Origin: Arthrobacter sp. StoSoilB22
GTDB lineage: Bacteria > Actinomycetota > Actinomycetes > Actinomycetales > Micrococcaceae
DNA: 64,000 bases
Assembly: GCF_019977315.1 (NCBI RefSeq)
Contig: NZ_AP024652.1
Span: 4,490,427 to 4,554,426, forward strand
Direction of reading: 5' to 3'
The translations under genes were made by a program, and so were the position numbers. Under the pieces are notes generated by a model, which was not told the origin of the DNA, ran no database searches, and saw only the letters and a program-made list of their open reading frames with translations. Below, piece by piece: positions 15,491 through 23,869 of the stretch. Position 1 is the first letter of the stretch. The number at the start of each line of letters is the position of its first letter.

Positions 15491-16537
15491 ATGAAGACCT
15501 ATGACCTCGCATTGATCGGTTTCGGCGGCGTCAACCGCACCCTGGCCGAACTTATTGCCAATCGGGGCAAGGAACTTTCCAGTGAACTGGGATTTGGCCT
15601 TCGCGTTGTAGCCATCACCGATCTCCGCCTGGGCTCTTTGATGAACGCCGACGGAATCGATCTTCCGCTGGTGCTTGGACTGGGACAGGGTGAGACCTTT
15701 GCGGACCACGGCGGTTCAGAGGACACCAACAATGAGGCAGTAATCCGCACCTGCACGGCTGACATCGTGTGTGAAGCAACGTTCACCAACCCTGAAGACG
15801 GGGAGCCGGCGGTATCCCACGTCCGCTGGGCACTGGAATCAGGCAAGAGCGTATGCACCACCAATAAGGGCCCGGTGGCACTGCAGGGGCCTGAGTTGTC
15901 GGCATTGGCCGAAATGAATGGCGTGCACTTCGAGTTCGAAGGCGCTGTCATGAGCGGAACCCCGGTGATCCGACTCGCCAGGAAGATGTTCGCCGGACTC
16001 ACGATCAGCGGTTTCGAGGGCATCCTCAACGGAACCAGCAACTACGTGCTCGGCCGTATGGAAGCCGGAATGGATCTGGATGATGCCATCAAGGAAGCAC
16101 AGGATCTGGGATACGCAGAGGCCAACCCGGCCGCAGACATTGAAGGCTACGACGTTCGCCTCAAGGTCCTGATCCTCGCCAACCAGCTTCTGGGGGCGGA
16201 CATCACCCTGCAGGACGTCAGCTGCGAGGGCATCTCCTCCGTCACCCGCGGGGCTATTGAGGATGCCGCCCGCCAAGGGCTGCGCTGGAAGCTCGTGGGC
16301 TCTGCGCGCATCACGCCCAGCGGCTCAGTCATGGCCAGCGTCAAACCGGTGGCACTGCCTTTGGACCATGGCCTGGCGGGAATATCCGGGGCCACCAACG
16401 CCGTCTCCTTCACCACGGACCTCCTGGGACCAGTCACGGTGTCCGGCCCGGGTGCCGGACGCGTGGAGACCGCCTACGCCCTGCTTTCGGACATCATTGC
16501 CATGCACGCTGCATCAAAGGTGGCCTCCCATGCTTAA
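15491..16537 (+). CDS. Homoserine dehydrogenase (probable catabolic role)
   Basis: A 348-residue protein with N-terminal NAD(P)-binding fold (LALIGFGGVNRTLAEL), TTNKGPVA (K126), substrate domain GILNGTSNYVLGRM, and the homoserine dehydrogenase signature at 203-225 (AQDLGYAEANPAAD then GYDVRLK; catalytic lysine K225). It lacks the C-terminal ACT regulatory domain of biosynthetic homologs. Next to an aldehyde dehydrogenase and an aspartase gene, it most likely oxidises homoserine to aspartate semialdehyde. Excellent ribosome binding site. Its 3' end overlaps the next gene by 8 bp. Confidence 0.9.
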   Translation: MKTYDLALIGFGGVNRTLAELIANRGKELSSELGFGLRVVAITDLRLGSLMNADGIDLPLVLGLGQGETFADHGGSEDTNNEAVIRTCTADIVCEATFTNPEDGEPAVSHVRWALESGKSVCTTNKGPVALQGPELSALAEMNGVHFEFEGAVMSGTPVIRLARKMFAGLTISGFEGILNGTSNYVLGRMEAGMDLDDAIKEAQDLGYAEANPAADIEGYDVRLKVLILANQLLGADITLQDVSCEGISSVTRGAIEDAARQGLRWKLVGSARITPSGSVMASVKPVALPLDHGLAGISGATNAVSFTTDLLGPVTVSGPGAGRVETAYALLSDIIAMHAASKVASHA

Positions 16538-17960
16538 GGAAACAGGTACCGCAACGGACTCGCCGTCCCTTCCGGCCTTCCAGAATGTCACCAGCCCCTA
16601 CGACAACCGCGTAGTGGGCGCTGTTCCCCTGACCGACGACGCGAATGTTGACGCCGTCCTGGAAATCGCCCGTGCGGGAGCCCGGGTGGCGGCGGACCTT
16701 TCCCGGCACGCCCGGGCGGAGATTCTGGACAAAGCCGCCGCCTTGATGGAGGAACGGCGGGACGCTTTTGCCGGGACAATCGTCGCCGAAGCCGGCAAGA
16801 CCATCCGGCAGGCACGCAAGGAGGTCCTGCGCGCCGTCAACACCCTGCGGCTGTCCGCAGCCGAGGCCCGCCGCAGCGCCGGGGAGGTCATCCCGTTCGA
16901 TGCCTACCAAGGCTCGGAGAACCGGACAGGGTGGTTCACCCGGGAACCCTTGGGCATGATCCTGGCAATTACGCCCTTCAACGATCCCCTGAACCTCGTG
17001 GCCCACAAGATCGGACCGGCTATTGCAGGCGGAAACGCCGTCATCCTCAAGCCCTCCGCCCTTACCCCCTTGTCAGCCCAGCTGCTCACTGAAGTCCTGA
17101 TGGAAGCCGGCCTGCCCCACAACGTGCTCACCGTGGTCCACGGCGGCCGTGGGATCGCAGGGCACATCATTGCTGCACGTGATGTCCGGATGGTGTCCTT
17201 CACTGGCGGCTTTTCCACCGGCGAAAGTATCGCGAAGACGGCGGGTCTCAAGAGGCTCTCCATGGATCTGGGCGGAAACGCGCCGGTGATCGTCATGGGA
17301 GATGCCGATCTTCAGGAGGCGGCATCGTCCTGCGTATCCGGAGCGTTCTGGGCAGCCGGCCAGAACTGCGTGGGCGTTCAAAGAATCCTGGTGGACAAGG
17401 AAGTATACGGCCGGTTCAAGGAACTGTTCCTCGCTGGGACCAGGGCGTTGGTGGCCGGCGACCCCTCGGACGAAACAACTGACGTGGGTCCCATGATCAG
17501 CGCCTCCGCCCTGGAAGAAGTGCGCACCAAGATCGATCTCGCGGTGAACGCTGGAGCCGTCATTCTCGCCGGGAACCAAGTGCAGGGAAACGTCCTGCAC
17601 CCAACAGTCCTGGAAGACGTCCCGGAAGACAGCCGCTTGTGGGCAGAGGAAGTGTTCGGCCCCGTGGTGATGTTGCGTCCGGTGGACGGCCTCGACGAAG
17701 CCATAGAGGTTGCCAACTCGATTGACTTCAGTCTCCACGCTGGGATCTTCACAGCCTCGCTGGGCCAGGCCATGGAAGCAGCCCGCAGGATCCAGGCCGG
17801 CGGAGTCATGATCAATGATTCCTCCGACTACCGGTTCGACGGCATGCCCTTCGGAGGTTCCAAGTACGGAAGCATGGGGCGTGAGGGAGTCCGCTTCGCC
17901 TACGAAGAAATGACCCAACCCAAAGTCATCTGCATCAATAACCAAGGACATGGATCGTGA
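16530..17960 (+). CDS. Aldehyde dehydrogenase (proposed aspartate semialdehyde oxidation)
   Basis: A 476-residue NAD(P)-dependent aldehyde dehydrogenase with TPFNDP (149-153), KPS (174-176), FTGG near 224, and the nucleophile C280 in GQNCVGVQR. The general-base position reads MDLGGNAP (D246), where most family members have ELGG, a conservative but uncommon change. By position it would oxidise the semialdehyde made by the homoserine dehydrogenase to aspartate without phosphate; succinate or malonate semialdehyde is an alternative. ATG 16530 overlaps the upstream gene, so translation is coupled. Confidence 0.88.
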   Translation: MLKETGTATDSPSLPAFQNVTSPYDNRVVGAVPLTDDANVDAVLEIARAGARVAADLSRHARAEILDKAAALMEERRDAFAGTIVAEAGKTIRQARKEVLRAVNTLRLSAAEARRSAGEVIPFDAYQGSENRTGWFTREPLGMILAITPFNDPLNLVAHKIGPAIAGGNAVILKPSALTPLSAQLLTEVLMEAGLPHNVLTVVHGGRGIAGHIIAARDVRMVSFTGGFSTGESIAKTAGLKRLSMDLGGNAPVIVMGDADLQEAASSCVSGAFWAAGQNCVGVQRILVDKEVYGRFKELFLAGTRALVAGDPSDETTDVGPMISASALEEVRTKIDLAVNAGAVILAGNQVQGNVLHPTVLEDVPEDSRLWAEEVFGPVVMLRPVDGLDEAIEVANSIDFSLHAGIFTASLGQAMEAARRIQAGGVMINDSSDYRFDGMPFGGSKYGSMGREGVRFAYEEMTQPKVICINNQGHGS

Positions 17961-19336
17961 CGCATCGACGTGAGCGGGATTCACTGGGCTCCGTCCCGGT
18001 TCCGGATACTGCCTATTGGGGCGTCCACACTGCCAGGGCACTGGATAACTTCTCCATCAGCGGGGTCCCCGTTTCCCGGTACCCGGGACTGGTGGTGGCC
18101 CTGGCCAGGGTGAAGCGTGCCGCGGCCCGGGCCAACATGGATCTTGGGGCGATCGACCCCGTGGTTGCCGCGGCCATTGATCACGCATGCCGGGAAATCG
18201 AGGACGGGAAACACCACGGGCAATTCTGCGTGGACATGATTCAAGGTGGTGCCGGAACCAGTACCAATATGAACGCCAACGAGGTGATCGCGAACGTAGC
18301 TTTGGAGCACCTGGGCCACTCAAGGGGCAGCTATGAGTACGTGCATCCCATTGACCACGTCAACAGGTGCCAGTCAACGAATGACGTCTACCCTACTGCC
18401 ATCAAACTGGCCCTGATCTCCGCGATCCGTTGCCTGGATCATGAGCTGGCCGCTTTGGCTCAGGCCATGCGGGTCAAGGGGGAGGAATTCGCGCATGTGG
18501 TGAAAATGGGGCGCACCCAACTGCAGGACGCAGTACCCATGACCCTGGGCCGGGAGTTCCACGCGTTTGCCGCCACGATCGAAGAAGACCGGCAGAGGCT
18601 TCAAGAGTCGGCGGACCTCATGCTCGAATGCAGTCTGGGGGCGACAGCCATCGGTACGGGAATCACCGCCCTGCCGGGCTACCAGGCGCGGGCAGTTGAC
18701 GCTCTGACAGAAATCTCAGGGTTGCCGTTGGTGCCCGCAGCGGACTTGCTCGAGGCGACTTCCGACGTCGGAGTCTTCATGCATGTCTCAGGAATGCTGA
18801 AACGGTCGGCCATCAAGATGTCCAAAATCAGCAGCGACCTGAGGCTGCTTTCCAGCGGCCCACAGAATGGCTTCGCCGAAATCCTGCTGCCAGCCCGGCA
18901 GGCCGGCTCGTCCATCATGCCGGGCAAGGTCAACCCGGTAATACCCGAGACCCTGAACCAGATAGCGTTCGCCATAGCTGGCGCGGACACCACTGTGACC
19001 ATGGCAGCAGACAACGGCCAACTCCAGCTCAACGCCTTTGAACCGGTGATCGCCAACGCACTGTTCCAGGGCTTCGACTGGCTCACCAATGGCGTGCGGA
19101 TCCTCCGGACGCACTGCATCGAAGGGATTACGGCCAACGAGGCAGAGCTCAGGCGACGGGTGTCCGGGTCGGCTGGACTTGCCACCGCGTTTATTCCGGC
19201 GATTGGTTACGCGGCGGCAGCTGAAGTCGCGCATAAGGCCAAGGACGGGCAGATGGCCGTGATCGATGCGGTGGCGGCCCTGGGCTTCATGGGAAGGGAA
19301 GACGCGCAGTTGATTCTGGACGCCGTCGGCACCTGA
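17957..19336 (+). CDS. Aspartate ammonia-lyase (fumarase/aspartase superfamily)
   Basis: A 459-residue lyase. Substrate-binding motifs: GTSTNMN (100-106), QSTNDVYPTA (139-148), GRTQLQDA (185-192). The flexible catalytic loop GSSIMPGKVNP lies at 317-327, with S318 or S319 as base. These are shared with fumarase C, but the order and setting favour aspartase, giving fumarate and ammonia. It starts with GTG inside the TGA of the upstream gene (GTGA). Third and last gene of the plus-strand operon. Confidence 0.87.
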   Translation: MTHRRERDSLGSVPVPDTAYWGVHTARALDNFSISGVPVSRYPGLVVALARVKRAAARANMDLGAIDPVVAAAIDHACREIEDGKHHGQFCVDMIQGGAGTSTNMNANEVIANVALEHLGHSRGSYEYVHPIDHVNRCQSTNDVYPTAIKLALISAIRCLDHELAALAQAMRVKGEEFAHVVKMGRTQLQDAVPMTLGREFHAFAATIEEDRQRLQESADLMLECSLGATAIGTGITALPGYQARAVDALTEISGLPLVPAADLLEATSDVGVFMHVSGMLKRSAIKMSKISSDLRLLSSGPQNGFAEILLPARQAGSSIMPGKVNPVIPETLNQIAFAIAGADTTVTMAADNGQLQLNAFEPVIANALFQGFDWLTNGVRILRTHCIEGITANEAELRRRVSGSAGLATAFIPAIGYAAAAEVAHKAKDGQMAVIDAVAALGFMGREDAQLILDAVGT

Positions 19337-19378
19337 CGGACCGCCGTCAGGACCTAGGTGCAGGCCGGGTTCCCGGCG

Positions 19379-19822
19379 TTACGCCCTGCGGATCACGTTG
19401 GACAGCGTCACTGCCGTCACCGTGTCCGAGACCCCGGGAAGGGCTGAAATCTGCTCCCAAATCTCCCGGATCCGCCCATGCGAACGTGCTTCGACCCGGA
19501 CAATGAGATCGAAATCCCCGCTGAGCACATCGCACAGGACCACCTCGGGGATGGCGCGGAGTTCACTCAGGACGTCTGCGCCCCGCATCCGGTCCTTCCT
19601 GTAAACCATGAGGAAGGCGGACACCAGATCCTGGGTATCAAGGCCCGCCACCACGGTGTACCCCTGGATGTAGCCCTGCCGCTCCATGCGCTCGATCCGC
19701 TGGCGCACCGCGTTGCGGGAGAGCAGTACCTTGCCCGCCAGTTCGGCATGCGGAATGCGGGCGTTTTTGGTCAGCTCTGACAGGATCCTTTGGTCTATGG
19801 CGTCGAGGCCCGCTCGCTCCAT
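19379..19822 (-). CDS. Lrp/AsnC family transcriptional regulator
   Basis: A 147-residue Lrp-type protein. The N-terminal HTH is LDAIDQRILSELTKNARIPHAELAGKVLLSRNAVRQRIERMERQGYI; the C-terminal RAM/AsnC ligand domain contains VLCDVLSGDFDLIVRVEARSH. Such proteins sense amino acids as octamers. It converges on the aspartase gene with a 42-bp gap (a short CCTGACGG hairpin at 19332-19351 lies at the junction) and is a likely sensor for the amino acid used by the cluster. Confidence 0.93.
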   Translation of the reverse strand: MERAGLDAIDQRILSELTKNARIPHAELAGKVLLSRNAVRQRIERMERQGYIQGYTVVAGLDTQDLVSAFLMVYRKDRMRGADVLSELRAIPEVVLCDVLSGDFDLIVRVEARSHGRIREIWEQISALPGVSDTVTAVTLSNVIRRA

Positions 19823-19917
19823 GCGTCCCCTTCCAAAGGATCGTTATGGCCGGTCGGCCCAGAAGGACATGATACTGGGCGCCGGGACCACGCCGGCCAG
19901 TGCCGACAGGGTCCCGG

Positions 19918-20610
19918 TTAGTAATCCGGGTTACTGGGCACCACGAGTCCGGTTTCGTAGGCATAGACAACAACCTGCACCCGGTCACGCAACTGGAGCT
20001 TGCTCAGGATCCGGCGGACGTGGGTCTTCACCGTGGCCTCGGAGAGGAAGAATTTATGGGCGATCTCAGCGTTGGAGAGGCCCTCGGCAATGGTGGTGAG
20101 TATTTCGGTTTCACGCGGGGTGAGTTCGTCCAAAAGGGGATCGCGGTGCGGGCTCGGAGAATGTCCGGGCACCACGCCGCCGCGAACATAGGTTTCCAGC
20201 AGGCGTTGCGTGACTCGCGGCGCCACCACCGCATCGCCACTGGCTACCAGGCGCACAGCGTGAACCAGCTCAGATGGCGCAACGTCCTTAAGTAGGAACG
20301 CGGAAGCACCGGCCTGCAAGCCGCTGAAAGCGTACTCATCAAGGTCGAAAGTGGTCAGGATGATGACCCGCGCATCGGAGCCTGAATCCGAGATCCGTCG
20401 TGTTGCTTCGATGCCGTCCATGCCTGGCATACGCACGTCCATCAGGACCACGTCCGGCTGCAGGGCCTCTACCTGGCGTACGGCCTCAATCCCATCCGAC
20501 GCCTCGCCCACAACGTGGAAGTCCTCTTCGCCCTCAAGAATGAGCCGGAAGCCCATCCGCAGCAGTGGCTGATCGTCCACCAGCAGCACGTTGATGATGT
20601 CTTCGGTCAT
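19918..20610 (-). CDS. NarL/FixJ family response regulator
   Basis: A receiver domain with phosphoacceptor D58 (VVLMDVRMPGMDG), then an LuxR-type HTH (LTPRETEILTTIAEGLSNAEIAHKFFLSEATVKTHVRRILSKL) at about residues 160-205. The start codon overlaps the stop of the kinase gene (ATGA at 20607-20610), so the pair is translationally coupled. With the ABC transporter genes directly upstream, this is a self-contained sensing and export module. Confidence 0.96.
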   Translation of the reverse strand: MTEDIINVLLVDDQPLLRMGFRLILEGEEDFHVVGEASDGIEAVRQVEALQPDVVLMDVRMPGMDGIEATRRISDSGSDARVIILTTFDLDEYAFSGLQAGASAFLLKDVAPSELVHAVRLVASGDAVVAPRVTQRLLETYVRGGVVPGHSPSPHRDPLLDELTPRETEILTTIAEGLSNAEIAHKFFLSEATVKTHVRRILSKLQLRDRVQVVVYAYETGLVVPSNPDY

Positions 20611-21896
20611 GATTCCCCCTTTTCGCCGTTCCAGCGGAGCTCGGCGTGGACCGCCCAGCCTCCCCTTTTTCCCGGACCGGCAGTAACGATTCCAGCATAG
20701 ATTCCGGCGCGTTCATTCATTCCGGCAATGCCTTGTCCTGTCCCCAGGCTGCCCACGGACTCGCTGCCACCTTCGCGGGTTCCCCGGCCGTCGTCGAGCA
20801 CGTCTATGGTGACCAAATCGCCGTCGCGAGCCACTTGGACATCAACCCGGCTGAGCGAGCGCCCATACCTCAAAACGTTGGTCAGCGACTCCTGCACAAT
20901 CCTGTAGACCGTCAGTTCGAAAGCCGGGTCAGCCGGGAGGCCAGGTCCCGTATGGGCATAGTGCAGCGGCAGTCCGGCAGTTCGGAAACCGTCCAAGAGC
21001 TTCGCCAGGTTCTGCCCGGATTCAAGGGGTGTCAGCGGTGCTGGCCGCCCGGAATCGTCGCGCAGGACACCGAGCACCCGGCGCATATCTGCCAAGGCGG
21101 CCCTTCCCGTGCGCGACAGTTCGCCGAGGACGTCGCCGGCCCGCTGCGGATCCTTCTTGACCACCACGGCGGCACCGTCCGAGAGACTGATCATTACCGT
21201 CAGCGAGTGCGCAACGACGTCGTGCATTTCGCGGGCGATCCTGTTCCGTTCGGTGACCTTGCCCAGCTGCGTTGTCCGCGCAGCCCAGGCCGCGATCTCC
21301 GCCTCATGCTCCCTGCGCTGGCGTACCGAGATGCCGATGCCCGTGGCGAGGAGGTTGGAGAGCATGATGGTCACGGCGGTGGCGATGTTGTTGATGAGGT
21401 GGAAGTTCTCCGGGACGTCCTGCAAATTGTCCATCTGGCTGGGGCTGGTCCACATGAACAAGTACAAAAGGCTCAACGGGAGGCTGGCCGCGGCGAACAC
21501 CACCAGGGTCAGCGCACGCCTCCGGAGCGCCGCCACCGCGTACAGTGCGAACCACAGGCCAGCGGAAACGTTCGAGCCCCATGGGTTCAGGATGGTGGCC
21601 GCTATTTCAAGAAGCGCGACTGCCAGAACCACCTGCAGCGGGAACCGTCGCCTGAAGAACAACGCCGAGGCGATCAACAGCAGAATTACCACCACGAGCC
21701 ATTTACCGTCGACGGCCGACGGAATGATGGTGGGCAGCGCCAGGAGAACGTAGCAGAGGATCACCACGGCATCCATGGCGCGGGGACGCTTGAAGAAGTA
21801 GCGCCGGATACGGCCCCTGCGTCGCTGGGCAATTTCAGCGAAGGACGCATCGGCCGTGGTGGCCGATACGTCCTTCATCTGTGGAGCTTCAGTCAT
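20607..21896 (-). CDS. Sensor histidine kinase (HisKA_3 type)
   Basis: A 429-residue kinase. Hydrophobic helices lie between residues 42 and 190 with no large extracellular loop, as in kinases that sense within the membrane or through a partner transporter. The dimerisation box is NRIAREMHDVVAHSLTVM with phosphorylated H225; the ATPase domain shows VYRIVQESLTNVLRYGRS, DVLDDGRGTR and GTGQGIAGMNERA. Partner of the downstream response regulator. Confidence 0.95.
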   Translation of the reverse strand: MTEAPQMKDVSATTADASFAEIAQRRRGRIRRYFFKRPRAMDAVVILCYVLLALPTIIPSAVDGKWLVVVILLLIASALFFRRRFPLQVVLAVALLEIAATILNPWGSNVSAGLWFALYAVAALRRRALTLVVFAAASLPLSLLYLFMWTSPSQMDNLQDVPENFHLINNIATAVTIMLSNLLATGIGISVRQRREHEAEIAAWAARTTQLGKVTERNRIAREMHDVVAHSLTVMISLSDGAAVVVKKDPQRAGDVLGELSRTGRAALADMRRVLGVLRDDSGRPAPLTPLESGQNLAKLLDGFRTAGLPLHYAHTGPGLPADPAFELTVYRIVQESLTNVLRYGRSLSRVDVQVARDGDLVTIDVLDDGRGTREGGSESVGSLGTGQGIAGMNERAGIYAGIVTAGPGKRGGWAVHAELRWNGEKGES

Positions 21897-21922
21897 GAAT
21901 CGAGCCTAGACGGCACTCCGTC

Positions 21923-22774
21923 CTAGACGTCCCGCTTCTTGAGCAAAATCATGGCCAGCGCAACCGGGACAATTACCCAAGCTCCCAGGACCAAGCCTGC
22001 CTGCCAGGCTTCCAGCGTTTCCGGAACATGCTCGACGGCGGTCAACGGACTAATGGTGCTGGTGGGCAGGTACTTGTTGGCTTCCTTGAAGAAATCACCG
22101 GGGATGAGCTGGAAAGCGATGGGTGCCACAAACAGCAGCCCAACCAGGCTCATGATGCCGCCGGCAGAGTTCCGCACGATCGTTCCAAGGGCCATGCCAA
22201 TGGCCGCTACAGCTGCCACGTAGATGCTGTTGACCACCAGGAGCTTGACCGACTGTGAGCTGCCCAGATCCAGCTTGAGGTCGTAGTTATCCACGATAGG
22301 GAGCGACACCAGCCCGGCGATGTAGATGGACACGGCGGTCAGGAGGAAGGAGCTGACCATAACCACAATCAGCTTTGCCAGGAAGGGCGAAAGCCTTTTG
22401 GGAACGGCGGCAAAGGTGGAGCGTGCCATTCCGGTGGTGAACTCGGAGCTCATGAGCAGGACGCCCAAGGACCCGAGGATGAGCTGGGCAAACGAGATTC
22501 CCGAGGTGGGTATGCTCACCGCGAGGTCCCCACCCTGCGCTGCCATGGCGGCAGCGGCCTCAGGGTCGTTGGCCACCTGCTCTGCAAACTGTCCTGTTCC
22601 CCATGCTGAGAGGGCGGCGAAACCCACCATCACCAAGGCAGTGGAAGCCAGGAGGATCAGCGTGGACATCAGCGTGCGGAACTTAATGAACTCGGAGTTG
22701 AGTACGCGGTGGAATGCCGGTCCGGGACCGACGGAGTTGCGGATGGACTTGCGGTCCACAGTGGTGGTGCTCAT
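21923..22774 (-). CDS. ABC-2 type transporter permease
   Basis: A 283-residue membrane protein with six hydrophobic segments. It starts with FHRVLNSEFIKFRTLMSTLILLAST, the amphipathic elbow typical of ABC-2 permeases, followed by LLMSSEFTTGMARSTFAAVPKR. It ends in a KKRDV tail. It lies 2 bp from the ATPase stop and 26 bp from the kinase start, so all four genes probably form one transcript. Substrate unknown; antimicrobial or lipid export is common for this arrangement. Confidence 0.92.
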   Translation of the reverse strand: MSTTTVDRKSIRNSVGPGPAFHRVLNSEFIKFRTLMSTLILLASTALVMVGFAALSAWGTGQFAEQVANDPEAAAAMAAQGGDLAVSIPTSGISFAQLILGSLGVLLMSSEFTTGMARSTFAAVPKRLSPFLAKLIVVMVSSFLLTAVSIYIAGLVSLPIVDNYDLKLDLGSSQSVKLLVVNSIYVAAVAAIGMALGTIVRNSAGGIMSLVGLLFVAPIAFQLIPGDFFKEANKYLPTSTISPLTAVEHVPETLEAWQAGLVLGAWVIVPVALAMILLKKRDV

Positions 22775-22776
22775 GT

Positions 22777-23721
22777 CTATTTCCCTCCGGCCTGGGCGGG
22801 AACCGAGGCCCCGGTGGTGATGTGCGAGTGGTATTCGACCTCATCCTTGGTCAGTTCCATGTAAGCCTCTTCCAGGCTTGCCTGGAGCGGTGTCAGCTCG
22901 TAGACCATCACTTGGTTGTCCAAAGCCGTACGGGCGATGCCGCGGGGATCAAGCCCTGAAACTTCCAGCAGTTCGCGTTCGTGGACCTCCACGGATACGC
23001 CGGTGCCGGCCAGGAGCTGCATGAGGCGTTCAGGCTGGTCCGTGCGGACGCGGGTCCGTGCATGGCCCTTGCCGGTGATAATTTCGGCGATGGGTGCGTC
23101 GGCGATGATCCTGCCGCGGCCGATCACGATCAGGTGGTCTGCAGTCAGCGCCATTTCGCTCATGAGGTGGCTGGACAAGAACACCGTGCGGCCTTCAGAA
23201 GCCAGGTACTTGACGAGGTTGCGAACCCACACCACGCCTTCAGGATCAAGACCGTTCACCGGCTCATCGAGGATGATGGTCTGCGGGTCACCCAGCAGCG
23301 CTGCGGCGATGCCAAGGCGCTGACCCATTCCGAGTGAGAATCCCTTGACCTTCTTCTTGGCGACGTCTCCCAGTCCGGTCATCTCGATGACTTCCCGGAC
23401 ACGGCTCTTGGGGATGCTGTGCGTTGCTGCCATGGCAAGCAGGTGGTTGTATGCGGTGCGGCTCGTGTGAACAGCCTTGGCGTCCAACAGGGCACCGATC
23501 TCCCGCAGCGGCGCCTTGTGTTGCGCGAAGGGCTCACCGTTGACGGTTACAGAGCCCGATGTAGGAGCGTCCAGCCCCATGATCATGCGCATGGTGGTTG
23601 ACTTGCCGGCACCGTTCGGACCCAGGAAGCCCGTCACCCGTCCGGCCTGGACAGTGAAACTGACGCCGCCCACGGCGGTCTTCTCGCCGTAGACCTTGGT
23701 CAGGCCTTTTGCTTCGATCAT
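22777..23721 (-). CDS. ABC transporter ATP-binding protein
   Basis: A 314-residue ATPase: Walker A GPNGAGKST, signature FSLGMGQRLGIAAALLG, Walker B TIILDEPVNGLDPEG and switch FLSSHLMSEM. The C-terminal 80 residues are the extension usual for the drug/bacteriocin-type ABC-2 subfamily. I chose ATG 23721 because GGAGGGAA lies 8 bases upstream; the ORF extends 23 codons further without protein-like sequence. First gene of the ATPase-permease-kinase-regulator operon. Confidence 0.95.
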   Translation of the reverse strand: MIEAKGLTKVYGEKTAVGGVSFTVQAGRVTGFLGPNGAGKSTTMRMIMGLDAPTSGSVTVNGEPFAQHKAPLREIGALLDAKAVHTSRTAYNHLLAMAATHSIPKSRVREVIEMTGLGDVAKKKVKGFSLGMGQRLGIAAALLGDPQTIILDEPVNGLDPEGVVWVRNLVKYLASEGRTVFLSSHLMSEMALTADHLIVIGRGRIIADAPIAEIITGKGHARTRVRTDQPERLMQLLAGTGVSVEVHERELLEVSGLDPRGIARTALDNQVMVYELTPLQASLEEAYMELTKDEVEYHSHITTGASVPAQAGGK

Positions 23722-23869
23722 GGAAGCGTTCCCTCCTCGGAGCACATGTGCGTGCAAGTGAGTTTCGAATGTAGCTACAACGCTACTCACGGAAGGAACA
23801 CAAATCGCCTGTCTCAGGGATGATTCAGGGTTCAGTCAGGGTAGTCCTCGCGGATGATGCCCCCGCGCC

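Noticed and set aside
9719..19822. Horizontally acquired genomic island
   Set aside because: GC and codon style match the neighbours; no integrase, tRNA edge, direct repeats or insertion sequence found. The cluster is accessory in function but not visibly foreign.
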